A stretch of DNA of 64,000 nucleotides from Sphingomonas sp. PAMC 26621 (lineage in GTDB: Bacteria; Pseudomonadota; Alphaproteobacteria; Sphingomonadales; Sphingomonadaceae). Below are positions 45,562-53,509 of this stretch, piece after piece. The number at the start of each line of letters is the position of its first letter. The first letter of the stretch is position 1. The DNA is taken from NCBI RefSeq assembly GCF_000251145.1, contig NZ_AIDW01000036.1:62001-126000 (forward strand), written 5' to 3'. The position numbers were made by a program, and so were the translations under genes. The notes beneath the pieces were generated by a model. The model saw only the letters and a program-made list of their open reading frames with translations, had not been told where the DNA came from and ran no database searches.

Positions 45562-46133
45562 GCCGCCTGTGTGCGCCGGCTACGCCACCAATGCCAGAGG
45601 CCGAGCAGCACCGCGATCGCGACGATCACGCCGCCGACGATCAGGATTGCATGCTTGTCCGGAAGGAACCGCTCGATCAGTTTCTCGAAACTGTGCCCGA
45701 ACAGATAGCCGATCCCGGTGAAAACGATCCCCCAGACGATCGCCGCGACCAGGTTGATCACGACGAACAATTTGGTCGAGACCTTGGTCGTCCCGATCGC
45801 GATCGGGCTGATCGTGCGGAAGCCGTAGATGAAGCGGAAGGCGAAGATGAACCCGATCGGATAGCGTTCGAGCAGCCCCAGCGCGCGCTCGAAGATCGGC
45901 TTCTCGCGCGCACGCCGAACCCACGGCTTGTCGCGGAACCAGCGGCCGAGCGAGAAGAAGATCTGGTCCGCGACGAACGACCCCGCCGCCGCCGACGCCA
46001 TCGCGCCGGGCAAAGGGAATAGCCCCTTGTGCGCGAGCAGCCCGCCCGCGACGACGACGGTCTCGCCTTCGATCCCGGCGCCTGCGAACAAGGCGATGAG
46101 GCCGTAATGCTGAATGATGGATTCGATCGTCAT
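45558..46133 (-). CDS. DedA family inner-membrane protein
   Basis: A 191-residue membrane protein of the DedA/SNARE-associated family, now regarded as lipid scramblases or transporters. GAGIEGETVVVAGGLLAHKG, GSFVADQIFFSLGRWF and FRFIYGFRTISPIAIG carry the conserved acidic and arginine residues; four to five hydrophobic segments are visible, the last before a WHWWRSRR tail. The ATG at 46133 gives MTIESIIQHYG. The downstream thioesterase start overlaps its stop. Confidence 0.88.
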   Translation of the reverse strand: MTIESIIQHYGLIALFAGAGIEGETVVVAGGLLAHKGLFPLPGAMASAAAGSFVADQIFFSLGRWFRDKPWVRRAREKPIFERALGLLERYPIGFIFAFRFIYGFRTISPIAIGTTKVSTKLFVVINLVAAIVWGIVFTGIGYLFGHSFEKLIERFLPDKHAILIVGGVIVAIAVLLGLWHWWRSRRTQAA

Positions 46134-46165
46134 GCGCGGCTTAAATCCGTTCGCGCCCCGATGTT

Positions 46166-46236
46166 CCCCGGCGAAGGCCGGGGCCCAGAGCAAAGCGCGC
46201 CGCGCCCGTTACCCTGGGTTCCCGCCTTCGCGGGAA
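46166..46236. repeat. Bipartite hairpin repeat, CCCAG...CTGGG family
   Basis: Hairpin CCCCGGC-GAAG-GCCGGGG, then CCCAG, 25 nt, CTGGG, then hairpin TTCCCGC-CTTC-GCGGGAA. It lies between oligopeptidase B and dedA, both read on the minus strand, so it would sit in the leader of dedA or the trailer of the protease. Confidence 0.7.
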
Positions 46237-46257
46237 AACGGGCAACGGTCGTCTCGC

Positions 46258-48351
46258 TTACCCCTCGATGCCGAGCTGCCACAGCACGAACGCATGTTCC
46301 TCCGCACCCTCGCGCAGCGATTCGAACCGCCCCGACTTGCCGCCATGCCCCGCGCCCATGTTGGTCTTGAGCAGCAGCACGTTGTCGTCGGTCTTGACGC
46401 TCCGCAGCTTGGCACCCCATTTCGCGGGCTCCCAATAGGTCACGCGCGGATCGTTGAGCCCGCCCGAGATGAACATCGGCGGATAGGCCTGCGCGGTCAC
46501 CTGATCGTACGGCGAATAGCCGCGGATCAGCTCGAACGCCGCCTTGTCCTCGATCGGATTGCCCCATTCGGGCCATTCGCCCGGTGTCAGCGGCAGCTCG
46601 GCGTCCATCATCGTGTTGAGCACGTCGACGAACGGCACGTCCGCGATCACCGCGCCCCACAGTTCGGGATCGGAATTGACCACCGCGCCCATCAACTCGC
46701 CGCCCGCCGAACGACCCGCGATCGCGATCTTGCCCGCCGCGGTCCAGCCGTCCGCGACGAGCACCTTCGCGACATCGACGAAATCGTTGAACGTGTTGGC
46801 GCGCTTCTCGAGCTTGCCGTCGAGATACCATTGCTGGCCGAGATCGTCCCCGCCGCGGATATGCGCAATCGCATAGGCAAAACCGCGATCGAGCAGCGAC
46901 AGCCGCCCAGTCGAGAAACCCGGCGGGATCGCATAGCCGTACGCACCGTAGGCATAAAGGAACAACGGCCGCGACCCGTCCTTCGGGAAGTCGGCGGGAT
47001 AGACGATCGAGACCGGCACCTCGGTCCCGTCGCGTGCGGTGATCTTGAGGCGTTCGGTGCGATATTTGGCGGCCTGATACCCCGACGGGATTTCCTGGAC
47101 CTTGAGCGTGGTCAACTCGCCGGTCGCGACGTCATAGTCGTACTCGGTCCCCGGCGTGACCATCGATTCATAGCCGACGCGCAGCACGTCCATCGCATAT
47201 TCGGGATTGTTGCCGAGCCCCGCGTCGTAGCTTGCTTCGGGAAAACGGATGCGCTGCGGCGCAATCCCGTCCTCGTAGCGGTGGATCTCGATCTGATCGA
47301 GCCCGTCCTCGCGCCCGTCGACGATGAAGAAGTCGCGGAAACAGTCGATCCCGGTCATGTAGAAATGCCGCGACGGCGCGATCTTCTCGACCCATTCGCC
47401 CGGTGCCGAAATGTGCGCGGTGCACAGCCGGAAATTGGGGTCGGTGTCGTTGGTGTGGATGAACAGCGTGTCGCCGTGCATGTCGACGTCATATTCGCGC
47501 CCCACCTTACGCGCCGACACCAAGAGCGGCGCCGCAAGCGGATCGGTCGCGGGGAGCAGATAGATCTCGCTCGTCACATGGTCGCCGCTCGACAGCACGA
47601 TCCACTTGCGGTCGCTGGTCTCGCTGACGCCCACGCGGAAGCCCTCGTCCGCTTCCTTGAACAGCTCGATATCGTCCGCGATCGGCGTGCCGAGCCAGTG
47701 GAGCCGGGCATTGTCGGTGCGCCACTGGTCGTTGGCGAGGCCGTAGAGGAAGCCCTTGTCGTCCGCGGTCCAGACGATCTCGGACAGCATGCCCGGGATC
47801 ACGTCGGGCAGATGCTCGCCGGTGGTCAAATCCTTGACGCGAATCTCGAACCGCTCCGAGCCATTGTCGTCGATCGCATAGGCGAGCAGCCGCCCGTCAT
47901 TGCTGATCGAGAAGGCGCCCAGGCGGAAATATTCCTTGCCCTCCGCCAGCACCGGCTCGTCGAGGATCAGTTCGTCCTTCGTCTTGTCGTCGCCCGCGGC
48001 GACCGGGCGGCGCCACCATTTGCGATACTGCCCGCCGGTCTCGAACGCGGTCCAGTAGACCCAGTCGCCATCCTTCTGCGGGACCGACGAATCGTCTTCC
48101 TTGATCCGCCCCTTCATCTCTTCGTACAGCCGGTCGACCAGCGGCCGATGCGGCGCCATCACGCTTTCGAAATAGGCGTTTTCCGCCGCCAGATACGCCA
48201 GCACGTCGGGATCGGTCACCTCGGGATAGCCCGGGTCCTTGATCCACGCATAGGGGTCTTCGATCGTGATGCCGTGCGCGGTGAAGCTGTGCGGACGCTG
48301 CTCGGCAACGGGGGGCGTCGGGAGGGTGGAGGGCGATGGGCTCTGGGTCAT
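46258..48351 (-). CDS. ptrB: Oligopeptidase B (S9A prolyl oligopeptidase family)
   Basis: A 697-residue cytoplasmic serine peptidase that cuts short peptides after basic residues. An N-terminal seven-blade propeller (about 70-410) precedes an alpha/beta hydrolase domain with the nucleophile in IAGRSAGGELMGAVVN, the acid in GGLNDPRVTYWEPAKW and the histidine in NMGAGHGGKSGRF. FLYAYGAYGYAIPPGFS and AIAHIRGGDDLGQQWY are typical of oligopeptidase B. No signal peptide is present. The N-terminus MTQSPSPSTLPTPP is a short disordered lead-in. Confidence 0.92.
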   Translation of the reverse strand: MTQSPSPSTLPTPPVAEQRPHSFTAHGITIEDPYAWIKDPGYPEVTDPDVLAYLAAENAYFESVMAPHRPLVDRLYEEMKGRIKEDDSSVPQKDGDWVYWTAFETGGQYRKWWRRPVAAGDDKTKDELILDEPVLAEGKEYFRLGAFSISNDGRLLAYAIDDNGSERFEIRVKDLTTGEHLPDVIPGMLSEIVWTADDKGFLYGLANDQWRTDNARLHWLGTPIADDIELFKEADEGFRVGVSETSDRKWIVLSSGDHVTSEIYLLPATDPLAAPLLVSARKVGREYDVDMHGDTLFIHTNDTDPNFRLCTAHISAPGEWVEKIAPSRHFYMTGIDCFRDFFIVDGREDGLDQIEIHRYEDGIAPQRIRFPEASYDAGLGNNPEYAMDVLRVGYESMVTPGTEYDYDVATGELTTLKVQEIPSGYQAAKYRTERLKITARDGTEVPVSIVYPADFPKDGSRPLFLYAYGAYGYAIPPGFSTGRLSLLDRGFAYAIAHIRGGDDLGQQWYLDGKLEKRANTFNDFVDVAKVLVADGWTAAGKIAIAGRSAGGELMGAVVNSDPELWGAVIADVPFVDVLNTMMDAELPLTPGEWPEWGNPIEDKAAFELIRGYSPYDQVTAQAYPPMFISGGLNDPRVTYWEPAKWGAKLRSVKTDDNVLLLKTNMGAGHGGKSGRFESLREGAEEHAFVLWQLGIEG

Positions 48352-48595
48352 TCCCGTCTCTTAAGCATGCCGGTGCGGCTTGTCGAAGCCCTGCGAACCG
48401 AACGACCCTCAAGCCGGTTGCGGTTGACATGGGTTGGCGACGTCTTGGTTGCGATCGGGCAACGATGCGGCCCGGCATGGCCTGTGGGGTGACGCAGGAT
48501 TGTGCTAGCACTCCGATCCGTCCCCCAGTGCCTCGAGGAGTTGCTCATCAGCCAGCCCAGCCGATCGCCCGTCTCCTGTGCTGCGGCGGGTCGCG

Positions 48596-49642
48596 ATGCC
48601 CGATAGGCGCGCGACGTTCCTCGAAAAACTCCCGCTGCTCGGGACACGGCCGATCGTTCGCTACACGCTGGCGGCGGCGCTGTCGGTCGGCGCGTGCGGC
48701 TTGCGCAGCGGGCTCGACCCGTGGTTTCCGCCGGGCTTCCCGTTTCTCACCTTCTTCCCCGCGGTCATCATGTCCGCCTTCGTGCTCGGGCGCGGTCCGG
48801 GGATTCTTTCGGCGATCCTTTGCGGGTTGATGGCGTGGTATTATTTCATCCCGCCCTTTTTCAGCTTCAATATCGGCCAGGGGACGACCACCGCGCTTGG
48901 TTTTTATGTGGCGGTTGTGGTGGTGGACATCACGCTGGTCCACTGGATGCAGAACGCCAACCACCGGCTGCGCCGCGAACGCGAGCGCAGCCATGCGCTC
49001 GCCGACACCAGCGCGCGGCTGGCCGAACGCAACGAGCTGCTGTTCCGCGAACTCCAGCACCGCGTCTCGAACAACATCCAGACGGTCGGCGCGATACTGA
49101 CGCTGCACCGCCGCGGGGTCGACCATGCTCTGGCCAAGCGGGCGCTCGACGACGCCGCCGCGCGGATCGGGCTGATCGGGCGGATCCAGCGGCAATTGTA
49201 CGACATCGACGGCAAGCATACCGATCTCGCGGCGTTCGTGCAGGCGCTGGTCAACGATCTCGCCGAGTCCGACGGCCGCGTCGGCATCCGCTACGATGTC
49301 GCGGTCGCGCCCGGGATCGTGCTGCACCCCGATGCCCTCATCCCGTTCGCGCTCATCCTTGCCGAGGCGGTCGCCAATGCGACCGAACATGGCTTTGCCG
49401 ATTGCGCGACGGGGGTGATCCGGATCGCGCTCGACCATGGCTCGGGTGGCGTGATCCTGCGCATCACCGATGACGGTGCGGGGCTGCCCGCAGGCTTCGC
49501 GGTCGCGGGCAGCACCAGCCTCGGCCTCAAGATCGCGCTTGCGCTCGCACGGCAGCTCGAGGGCACGTTCGACGTGCTGCCCGCAAGCGGCGGTGGCACC
49601 ACCAGCGTACTGACGATTCCCGACCGGGTCGGCGAACTCTGA
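48596..49642 (+). CDS. Membrane sensor kinase with DUF4118 and HWE/HisKA_2 core
   Basis: A 348-residue histidine kinase. The N-terminal DUF4118-like domain has three to four membrane segments (about 25-115: PPGFPFLTFFPAVIMSAFVLG, GILSAILCGLMAWYYF). A coiled linker follows, then the phosphoacceptor FRELQHRVSNNIQTVGAILTLH, the N-box ILAEAVANATEHGFA, and the G boxes TDDGAGLP and SLGLKIALALARQL. HRVxNN is the HisKA_2/HWE form common in the general stress pathway of alphaproteobacteria. No regulator gene is beside it. The ATG at 48596 is preferred to a GTG six codons earlier. Confidence 0.85.
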   Translation: MPDRRATFLEKLPLLGTRPIVRYTLAAALSVGACGLRSGLDPWFPPGFPFLTFFPAVIMSAFVLGRGPGILSAILCGLMAWYYFIPPFFSFNIGQGTTTALGFYVAVVVVDITLVHWMQNANHRLRRERERSHALADTSARLAERNELLFRELQHRVSNNIQTVGAILTLHRRGVDHALAKRALDDAAARIGLIGRIQRQLYDIDGKHTDLAAFVQALVNDLAESDGRVGIRYDVAVAPGIVLHPDALIPFALILAEAVANATEHGFADCATGVIRIALDHGSGGVILRITDDGAGLPAGFAVAGSTSLGLKIALALARQLEGTFDVLPASGGGTTSVLTIPDRVGEL

Positions 49643-49648
49643 AGCCAG

Positions 49649-49738
49649 CGTCACCCTGGACCCGTTTCAGGGTCCACGCCGCCCAAATCCAGTCCGTGCC
49701 CGCAGCATGGTGGATGCCGAAACGCGTTCAGCATGACG
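49649..49738. repeat. CGTCA...TGACG bounded palindromic repeat
   Basis: Begins CGTCA and ends TGACG like the unit at 32556-32649. It holds hairpin TGGACCC-GTTTCA-GGGTCCA at the left and a GGATGCC...TTCAGCAT block at the right. It follows the kinase stop by 7 bp. Confidence 0.6.
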
Positions 49739-49878
49739 GCGGGGGAAAGTATCCCCCAACCGGGCTGAGCGTCTCGACGACGGGCCGGCCACCGCCCCCG
49801 AGGTTCCCCTCGCAACCTGCTCCCGGCTGGCCTATTCTCGCCTGCTCAATACCCAGCACAGCCGGAAAGCCCTCGCCG

Positions 49879-51672
49879 ATGTCCACCCACGCCGCCCGCC
49901 TCGCTGCCCTGCGCGACCAACTCCGCCGCGACCGGCTCGATGGCTTCGTCGTCCCGCTGACCGACGAGCATATGTCCGAATATGTCGGCGGCTATGCGCA
50001 ACGGCTTGCCTGGTTGACCGGGTTCCAGGGCTCCGCCGGGAATGCGGTCGTCCTCCCCGAGGCAGCCGCGATCTTCACGGACGGGCGCTACACGCTGCAG
50101 GTGCGCGAGCAGGTCTCGGCGGACGACTGGCAGTTCGTCGCGGTGCCGCAGACGAGCGTCGCGGCATGGCTCGGCGACAATGCCGCGAACGGTGCGCGGA
50201 TCGGCTACGATCCGTGGCTCCACACCCGCGCCTGGGTCGAGGAAGCGCGCGCCGAGCTGGCGGCGCGCGGTGCCGAGCTGGTCGCGGTCGATACCAACCC
50301 GGTCGACGCTGTCTGGCCCGATCGCCCGCTGCCCTCGCCCGCCCCGCTGACGGTGCAGGACGACGCGCAGGCCGGCGCGACGTCGGCGGCCAAGCGCGCG
50401 CAGGTCGCGGACTGGATCGCCGCCGAGCAGGCGGATGCCGTCGTGTTGACCGCGCTCGATTCGATCGCGTGGCTGCTCAACGTGCGGGGCCGCGACGTCG
50501 CGCACACCCCGGTCGCGCTCGCTTATGCGATCGTCGCGGCGGACGGGACCGCCGACCTGTTCATCGCGCCCGACAAATTGACCGACGCGGTCCGCCAGCA
50601 TCTCGGCAACGCGATCCGGCTCCACCCGCGCGACGCCTTCGCCGCGGCGTTGCGCGGCCATGCCGGCAAGACGATCGCCGCCGACCCGAACGGCGCGGTC
50701 GCGGCGATCTTCGACACGCTCGAGGCCGGCGGCGCGACCGTGCTGCCGCGCCGCGACCCCGTGCTGCTCGCCAAGGCGACCAAGAATCCGGTCGAGATCG
50801 CCGGGCACCGCGCCGCCTCGGTGCGCGACGGCGCAGCGCTCGCGCGGTTCCTGCGCTGGGTCGAGGCGGAAGCGCCCAAGGGCGGGCTGACCGAGCTCGA
50901 TTGCGTCGCCAAGCTCCAGCAGTTCCGCGAGGCGACCGGCGTGTTGCTCGACACGTCGTTCGACACGATCTCGGCGACCGGCGCGCACGGCGCGAGCCCG
51001 CATTACCATTCGACCCCCGAATCGAACGCGCCGCTCGAACTGGGGCAGCTCTATCTGGTCGATTCGGGCGGCCAATATGCCGACGGCACGACCGACGTGA
51101 CGCGCGTGCTGCCGATCGGCTCGCCGACCGCGGAGATGCGCGATCGTTTCACGCGTGTGCTGCAGGGCCACATCGCGCTCGCCACCGCGGTGTTCCCGGT
51201 GGGGACGACCGGCGGGCAGCTCGACGGCTTCGCGCGGCGCCCGCTGTGGCAGGTCGGGCTCGATTACGCGCACGGCACCGGCCACGGCGTCGGCGCGTAT
51301 CTGTCGGTCCACGAAGGCCCGGCGCGAATCGCCCAGCCCTTCTATCCCGGCGGCGGCCCGGCCGAGCCGCTCCGCGCGGGCATGATCCTCTCGAACGAGC
51401 CGGGCTATTACAAGGCGGGGGAATACGGCATCCGGATCGAGAATCTGGTGCTGGTGGAGGAGCGCAGCTTCTCGGACGGCGCACCCTTCCTCGGGTTCGA
51501 GACGCTGACCTTCTGCCCGATCGAGCGCAGCCTGATTCTCCCGGAACTGCTCAGCACCGCCGAGCGCGCCTGGCTCGACGCCTATCACGCCGAGGTGCTC
51601 GCCGTGCTCAGCCCCGCGTTCGACGCCGACGAACGCGCGTGGCTGGCGGAGAAATGCGCGCCTATCGCGTGA
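49879..51672 (+). CDS. Xaa-Pro aminopeptidase (M24, aminopeptidase P)
   Basis: A 597-residue cytoplasmic dinuclear metallopeptidase that removes an N-terminal residue before proline. Two creatinase N-like domains (DGFVVPLTDEHMSEYVGGYAQRLAWLTGFQGSAG; TALDSIAWLLNVRG) precede the M24 catalytic domain: metal ligands in YLVDSGGQYADGTTDVTR, HGTGHGVGAYLSVHEGP, LSNEPGYY and GIRIENLVLVEE. It belongs to the long, three-domain form. The ATG at 49879 is well inside the open frame, whose first 61 codons run through repeat-like sequence. Its end overlaps the opposite small gene by 11 bp. Confidence 0.92.
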   Translation: MSTHAARLAALRDQLRRDRLDGFVVPLTDEHMSEYVGGYAQRLAWLTGFQGSAGNAVVLPEAAAIFTDGRYTLQVREQVSADDWQFVAVPQTSVAAWLGDNAANGARIGYDPWLHTRAWVEEARAELAARGAELVAVDTNPVDAVWPDRPLPSPAPLTVQDDAQAGATSAAKRAQVADWIAAEQADAVVLTALDSIAWLLNVRGRDVAHTPVALAYAIVAADGTADLFIAPDKLTDAVRQHLGNAIRLHPRDAFAAALRGHAGKTIAADPNGAVAAIFDTLEAGGATVLPRRDPVLLAKATKNPVEIAGHRAASVRDGAALARFLRWVEAEAPKGGLTELDCVAKLQQFREATGVLLDTSFDTISATGAHGASPHYHSTPESNAPLELGQLYLVDSGGQYADGTTDVTRVLPIGSPTAEMRDRFTRVLQGHIALATAVFPVGTTGGQLDGFARRPLWQVGLDYAHGTGHGVGAYLSVHEGPARIAQPFYPGGGPAEPLRAGMILSNEPGYYKAGEYGIRIENLVLVEERSFSDGAPFLGFETLTFCPIERSLILPELLSTAERAWLDAYHAEVLAVLSPAFDADERAWLAEKCAPIA

Positions 51673-51799
51673 TGGCGTCGGGCGGCGGCAAATCGGTCGA
51701 TACGGGCTCCGCCGCCCTTGCCTGCGCCTTGCGCCGCTTCAGATTTTCGCGAAGCGCCGCTGCCAGCCGTTTGGTCTTTTCGTCTTTTGTGTCGGCCAT
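51662..51799 (-). CDS. Small conserved-looking 45-residue protein
   Basis: Encodes MADTKDEKTKRLAAALRENL followed by a basic run KRRKAQARAA and an acidic/proline tail ending DAITR. It resembles short uncharacterised proteins of sphingomonads with an RLAAALRENLKRRKAQ helix. The ribosome site AAGGAG is 10 nt upstream; another ATG 7 nt nearer, in a different frame, gives a less credible protein. It overlaps the 3' end of the aminopeptidase gene on the other strand. Function unknown. Confidence 0.6.
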   Translation of the reverse strand: MADTKDEKTKRLAAALRENLKRRKAQARAAEPVSTDLPPPDAITR

Positions 51800-51813
51800 C
51801 GTGCATGTGCTCC

Positions 51814-51842
51814 TTGACATTCGCTGCTCAGCCGTCTCTTAC
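51814..51842 (+). promoter_or_regulatory. Candidate promoter of tRNA-Thr
   Basis: TTGACA (51814-51819), a 17-bp spacer and TCTTAC (51837-51842) stand 26 bp before the tRNA. The -35 is perfect and the -10 is weak. It overlaps the start region of the divergent small gene. Confidence 0.45.
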
Positions 51843-51867
51843 GCCGCTTCCGCTGCAAAGTGGAATT

Positions 51868-51950
<83 letters not shown>

Positions 51951-52014
51951 GAAAACTCAATGACTTAACTTTCCCTTCGGGGGCCCGTTCGGGGAAAAAG
52001 CCGAAGTTGAGGCG

Positions 52015-52049
52015 AACTGGAAGCGTACTGGAAGCAGTTGAACGCAAAT
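52015..52049. repeat. 35-bp repeat, left copy (candidate integrase arm sites)
   Basis: Contains TGGAAGC twice in tandem (CTGGAAGCGTACTGGAAGC). It matches 53328-53362 at 32 of 35 positions. The two copies sit 65 bp and 94 bp inside the att repeats, where arm-type integrase sites would be expected. Confidence 0.6.
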
Positions 52050-52211
52050 TCCGTCGTCGAATCGCAGTGTATTTTTATACAGTAAAGGTGCCCAGGGGCT
52101 CGGGCTGTCCTGTCCAAAATGAGTGATTCGCCGTTGGCCAACGGAAAATCGCATCTCTGGCACGCCCGCTGCATTCCCCAATGCCGCTATGTCCCGCGTC
52201 GGCGATGAGCC

Positions 52212-52301
52212 TGTGGATAACCGTTGACCACGCTCGTGCTATCGGAAACCAGGTGGCTCGTGCTATCGAGAACCGAAAGCTCGTGCTTTCGAAAACCGAA
52301 A
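52212..52301 (+). other. DnaA box and three iterons: plasmid-type origin remnant
   Basis: TGTGGATAA (52212-52220) is an exact DnaA box in reverse orientation. It is followed by three direct repeats of 23-24 bp starting GCTCGTGCT: 52232-52255, 52256-52278 and 52279-52301. Units two and three share CGAxAACCGAAA ends; the third has a TTT in place of TAT. This arrangement is that of an iteron-controlled origin or of a rep gene operator. No rep gene remains. Confidence 0.7.
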
Positions 52302-52329
52302 TCAGCACTAAGCGTTTGGGATAAATGGC

Positions 52330-52750
52330 GTTTTCCCGCCCCCTAACTGAGCTAACTTAGAATCCTTCGGATTCTTTCTAACCTTGCTGCGCTCAAACGC
52401 GCGGTCGGGCGTCCCGCGCTGCCGCGCGGCCATGCTTTACGGCGCTGCGCGCCGCCGAGCCGCTTTGCGTCTCGGCCCTCCGGGTCACGATCATTGACGC
52501 TCTGGTTCGGCCTGCGACCGAACATGCGGACATCGCGGCTACGCCAGCGATGGCGTGTGCCTGCGGCACACGGATTGCCGGGGTGAGCGTCGCTCCCCTC
52601 TAGTCCCGCCACGACGGTCAGCAAGCCGGGCTTTGCCCGGCTCCTCCGCTTTGCTGCGGCCCTCCGGGTGCAGCCCGTCGCTTATCCGGGACTGCCGGTC
52701 CGCTCCTGCCGCTCACCCCGCCATTCCGGCGCCGGTTGCGCTGCTAGAGA
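52330..52750. other. GC-rich non-coding spacer with many hairpins
   Basis: No credible gene on either strand. Perfect small hairpins include GAATCC-TTC-GGATTC (52360-52374, followed by a short T-rich stretch), GTTCGG...CCGAAC (52505-52523), GTGTGCC-TGC-GGCACAC (52555-52571) and AGCCGGGC-TTT-GCCCGGCT (52625-52643). The string CGGCCCTCCGGGT occurs twice. Such stretches are frequent between genes of sphingomonad mobile DNA; their role is unknown. Confidence 0.5.
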
Positions 52751-52762
52751 AGGAGAAGGGCA

Positions 52763-53161
52763 GTGAAGGGGTTTCGTGGCCTGTTGGGGTTGGATCGCCT
52801 CCCAGAGGATGCTGGGGGCTTGGAACGCTTGGAGTATGCGATGCTCCAGATTCCGCGAATGGACCGGGAGATATTCCTCGCGCACCGGCTCGATCACATG
52901 GGCTATCCGGAGATTGCCGATGCCAGCGGCTTTTCCGTTGAAAAAGTGGAGCGCTCCATTGCGCGAGCGTTGGCCGTCATCGACCGTGCGCTACGGCTAC
53001 GGGTATCACCTCATCTTCTGCCGCGTCGAGGCCGCAAAGATGGTGATCGTTCACCTTCTGCAGAATGCGCAGACTTTACTGCGATCCTTTCCCGTCGTGA
53101 CCCGTTGATGCCGATCTTGTACCGACGCTGCCGACCTTCGAAGCGATATTGGAGAACATAG
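52763..53161 (+). CDS. Sigma-70 region-4-like HTH protein, 3' end probably altered
   Basis: A 132-residue reading frame from a GTG preceded by the strong site AAGGAGAAGGG. Residues about 20-80 (LERLEYAMLQIPRMDREIFLAHRLDHMGYPEIADASGFSVEKVERSIARALAVIDRAL) resemble sigma-70 region 4: a helix-turn-helix that reads like ECF C-termini, without region 2. After about residue 90 the frame runs antisense to the integrase stub, so the original C-terminus was probably lost at the deletion junction. Likely a regulator of the former element. Confidence 0.55.
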   Translation: MKGFRGLLGLDRLPEDAGGLERLEYAMLQIPRMDREIFLAHRLDHMGYPEIADASGFSVEKVERSIARALAVIDRALRLRVSPHLLPRRGRKDGDRSPSAECADFTAILSRRDPLMPILYRRCRPSKRYWRT

Positions 53162-53292
53162 CTGATTCGACCGGCAGGGGAGATCCGCACGCCGAAACCG
53201 AGGACATCGAGATCCCAGATTATGCGGTCGCTGCCGTCTGAAGCCAGACGGTCGACGAGCCTTTTGTTGATCCGCTGACGTGTCGCTGCCAT
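53011..53292 (-). pseudogene. Truncated tyrosine-type integrase (N-terminal stub)
   Basis: From the ATG at 53292, MAATRQRINKRLVDRLASDG...IIWDLDVLGFGVRISPAGRISYVLQYRFEGRQRRYKIG is the DUF4102-type arm-binding domain of phage-like integrases. Similarity stops near 53098 (about residue 65), and the frame then runs on to 53011 without family character. The core-binding and catalytic (R-H-R-Y) domains are missing. The gene reads away from the attR-side repeat, as expected of an integrase near an element end. Confidence 0.75.
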
Positions 53293-53327
53293 CTTCGTCT
53301 CCATCGCCGGGCTGCCAAAAGTTCGGG

Positions 53328-53362
53328 AACTGGAAGCATACTGGAAGCAGTTGGAAGCAAAT
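53328..53362. repeat. 35-bp repeat, right copy (candidate integrase arm sites)
   Basis: TGGAAGC occurs three times with about 10-bp periodicity (CTGGAAGCATACTGGAAGC, then TTGGAAGC). It stands between the integrase start codon and the right att repeat, the normal place for arm-type sites and integrase autoregulation. Confidence 0.6.
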
Positions 53363-53456
53363 CGCCGGTTAGAGTCTCGTATGCCGTTCGGTCTAAGTCA
53401 ATGTGCTAAAGGGATAATCGTAGAATCGAAGAGCATGGAGTAGGCCGATTCGTATT

Positions 53457-53509
53457 TTGGTAAGGCTGAGGTCGTGAGTTCAATCCTCACCGGCAGCACC
53501 AGTTTCTCC
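53457..53509. repeat. attR-like direct repeat (53 bp)
   Basis: An exact copy of the 3' part of tRNA-Thr from the anticodon loop to 8 bp past CCA, but without the 5' half, so it is not a tRNA gene. It marks the right boundary of the integrated element. Confidence 0.9.

Larger units (their letters stand above)
51951..53456. mobile_element. Relic of an integrative element between att repeats
   Basis: A 1.5-kb segment bounded by the 53-bp repeats. Left to right it contains a 35-bp arm-type repeat (52015-52049), a DnaA box and three iterons (52212-52301), a GC-rich hairpin-dense spacer (52330-52745), a sigma-factor-like gene (52763), the N-terminal stub of a tyrosine integrase (minus strand, from 53292) and a second 35-bp repeat (53328-53362). 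Replication, transfer and most cargo genes are missing, so it is a deletion remnant rather than a working element. Confidence 0.8.

Noticed and set aside
51965..52181. Two minus-strand frames of 69-74 residues inside the relic
   Set aside because: They cross the arm-type repeat, lack ribosome sites and resemble no family.
52232..52301. Possible short CRISPR array
   Set aside because: Units of 23-24 bp are directly adjacent with no unique spacers between them, and no cas genes are present. Iterons fit better.
53457..53503. Second tRNA-Thr gene
   Set aside because: Only the part from the anticodon loop to the CCA end is present; the acceptor 5' strand, D arm and half of the anticodon stem are missing, so it is an att site.
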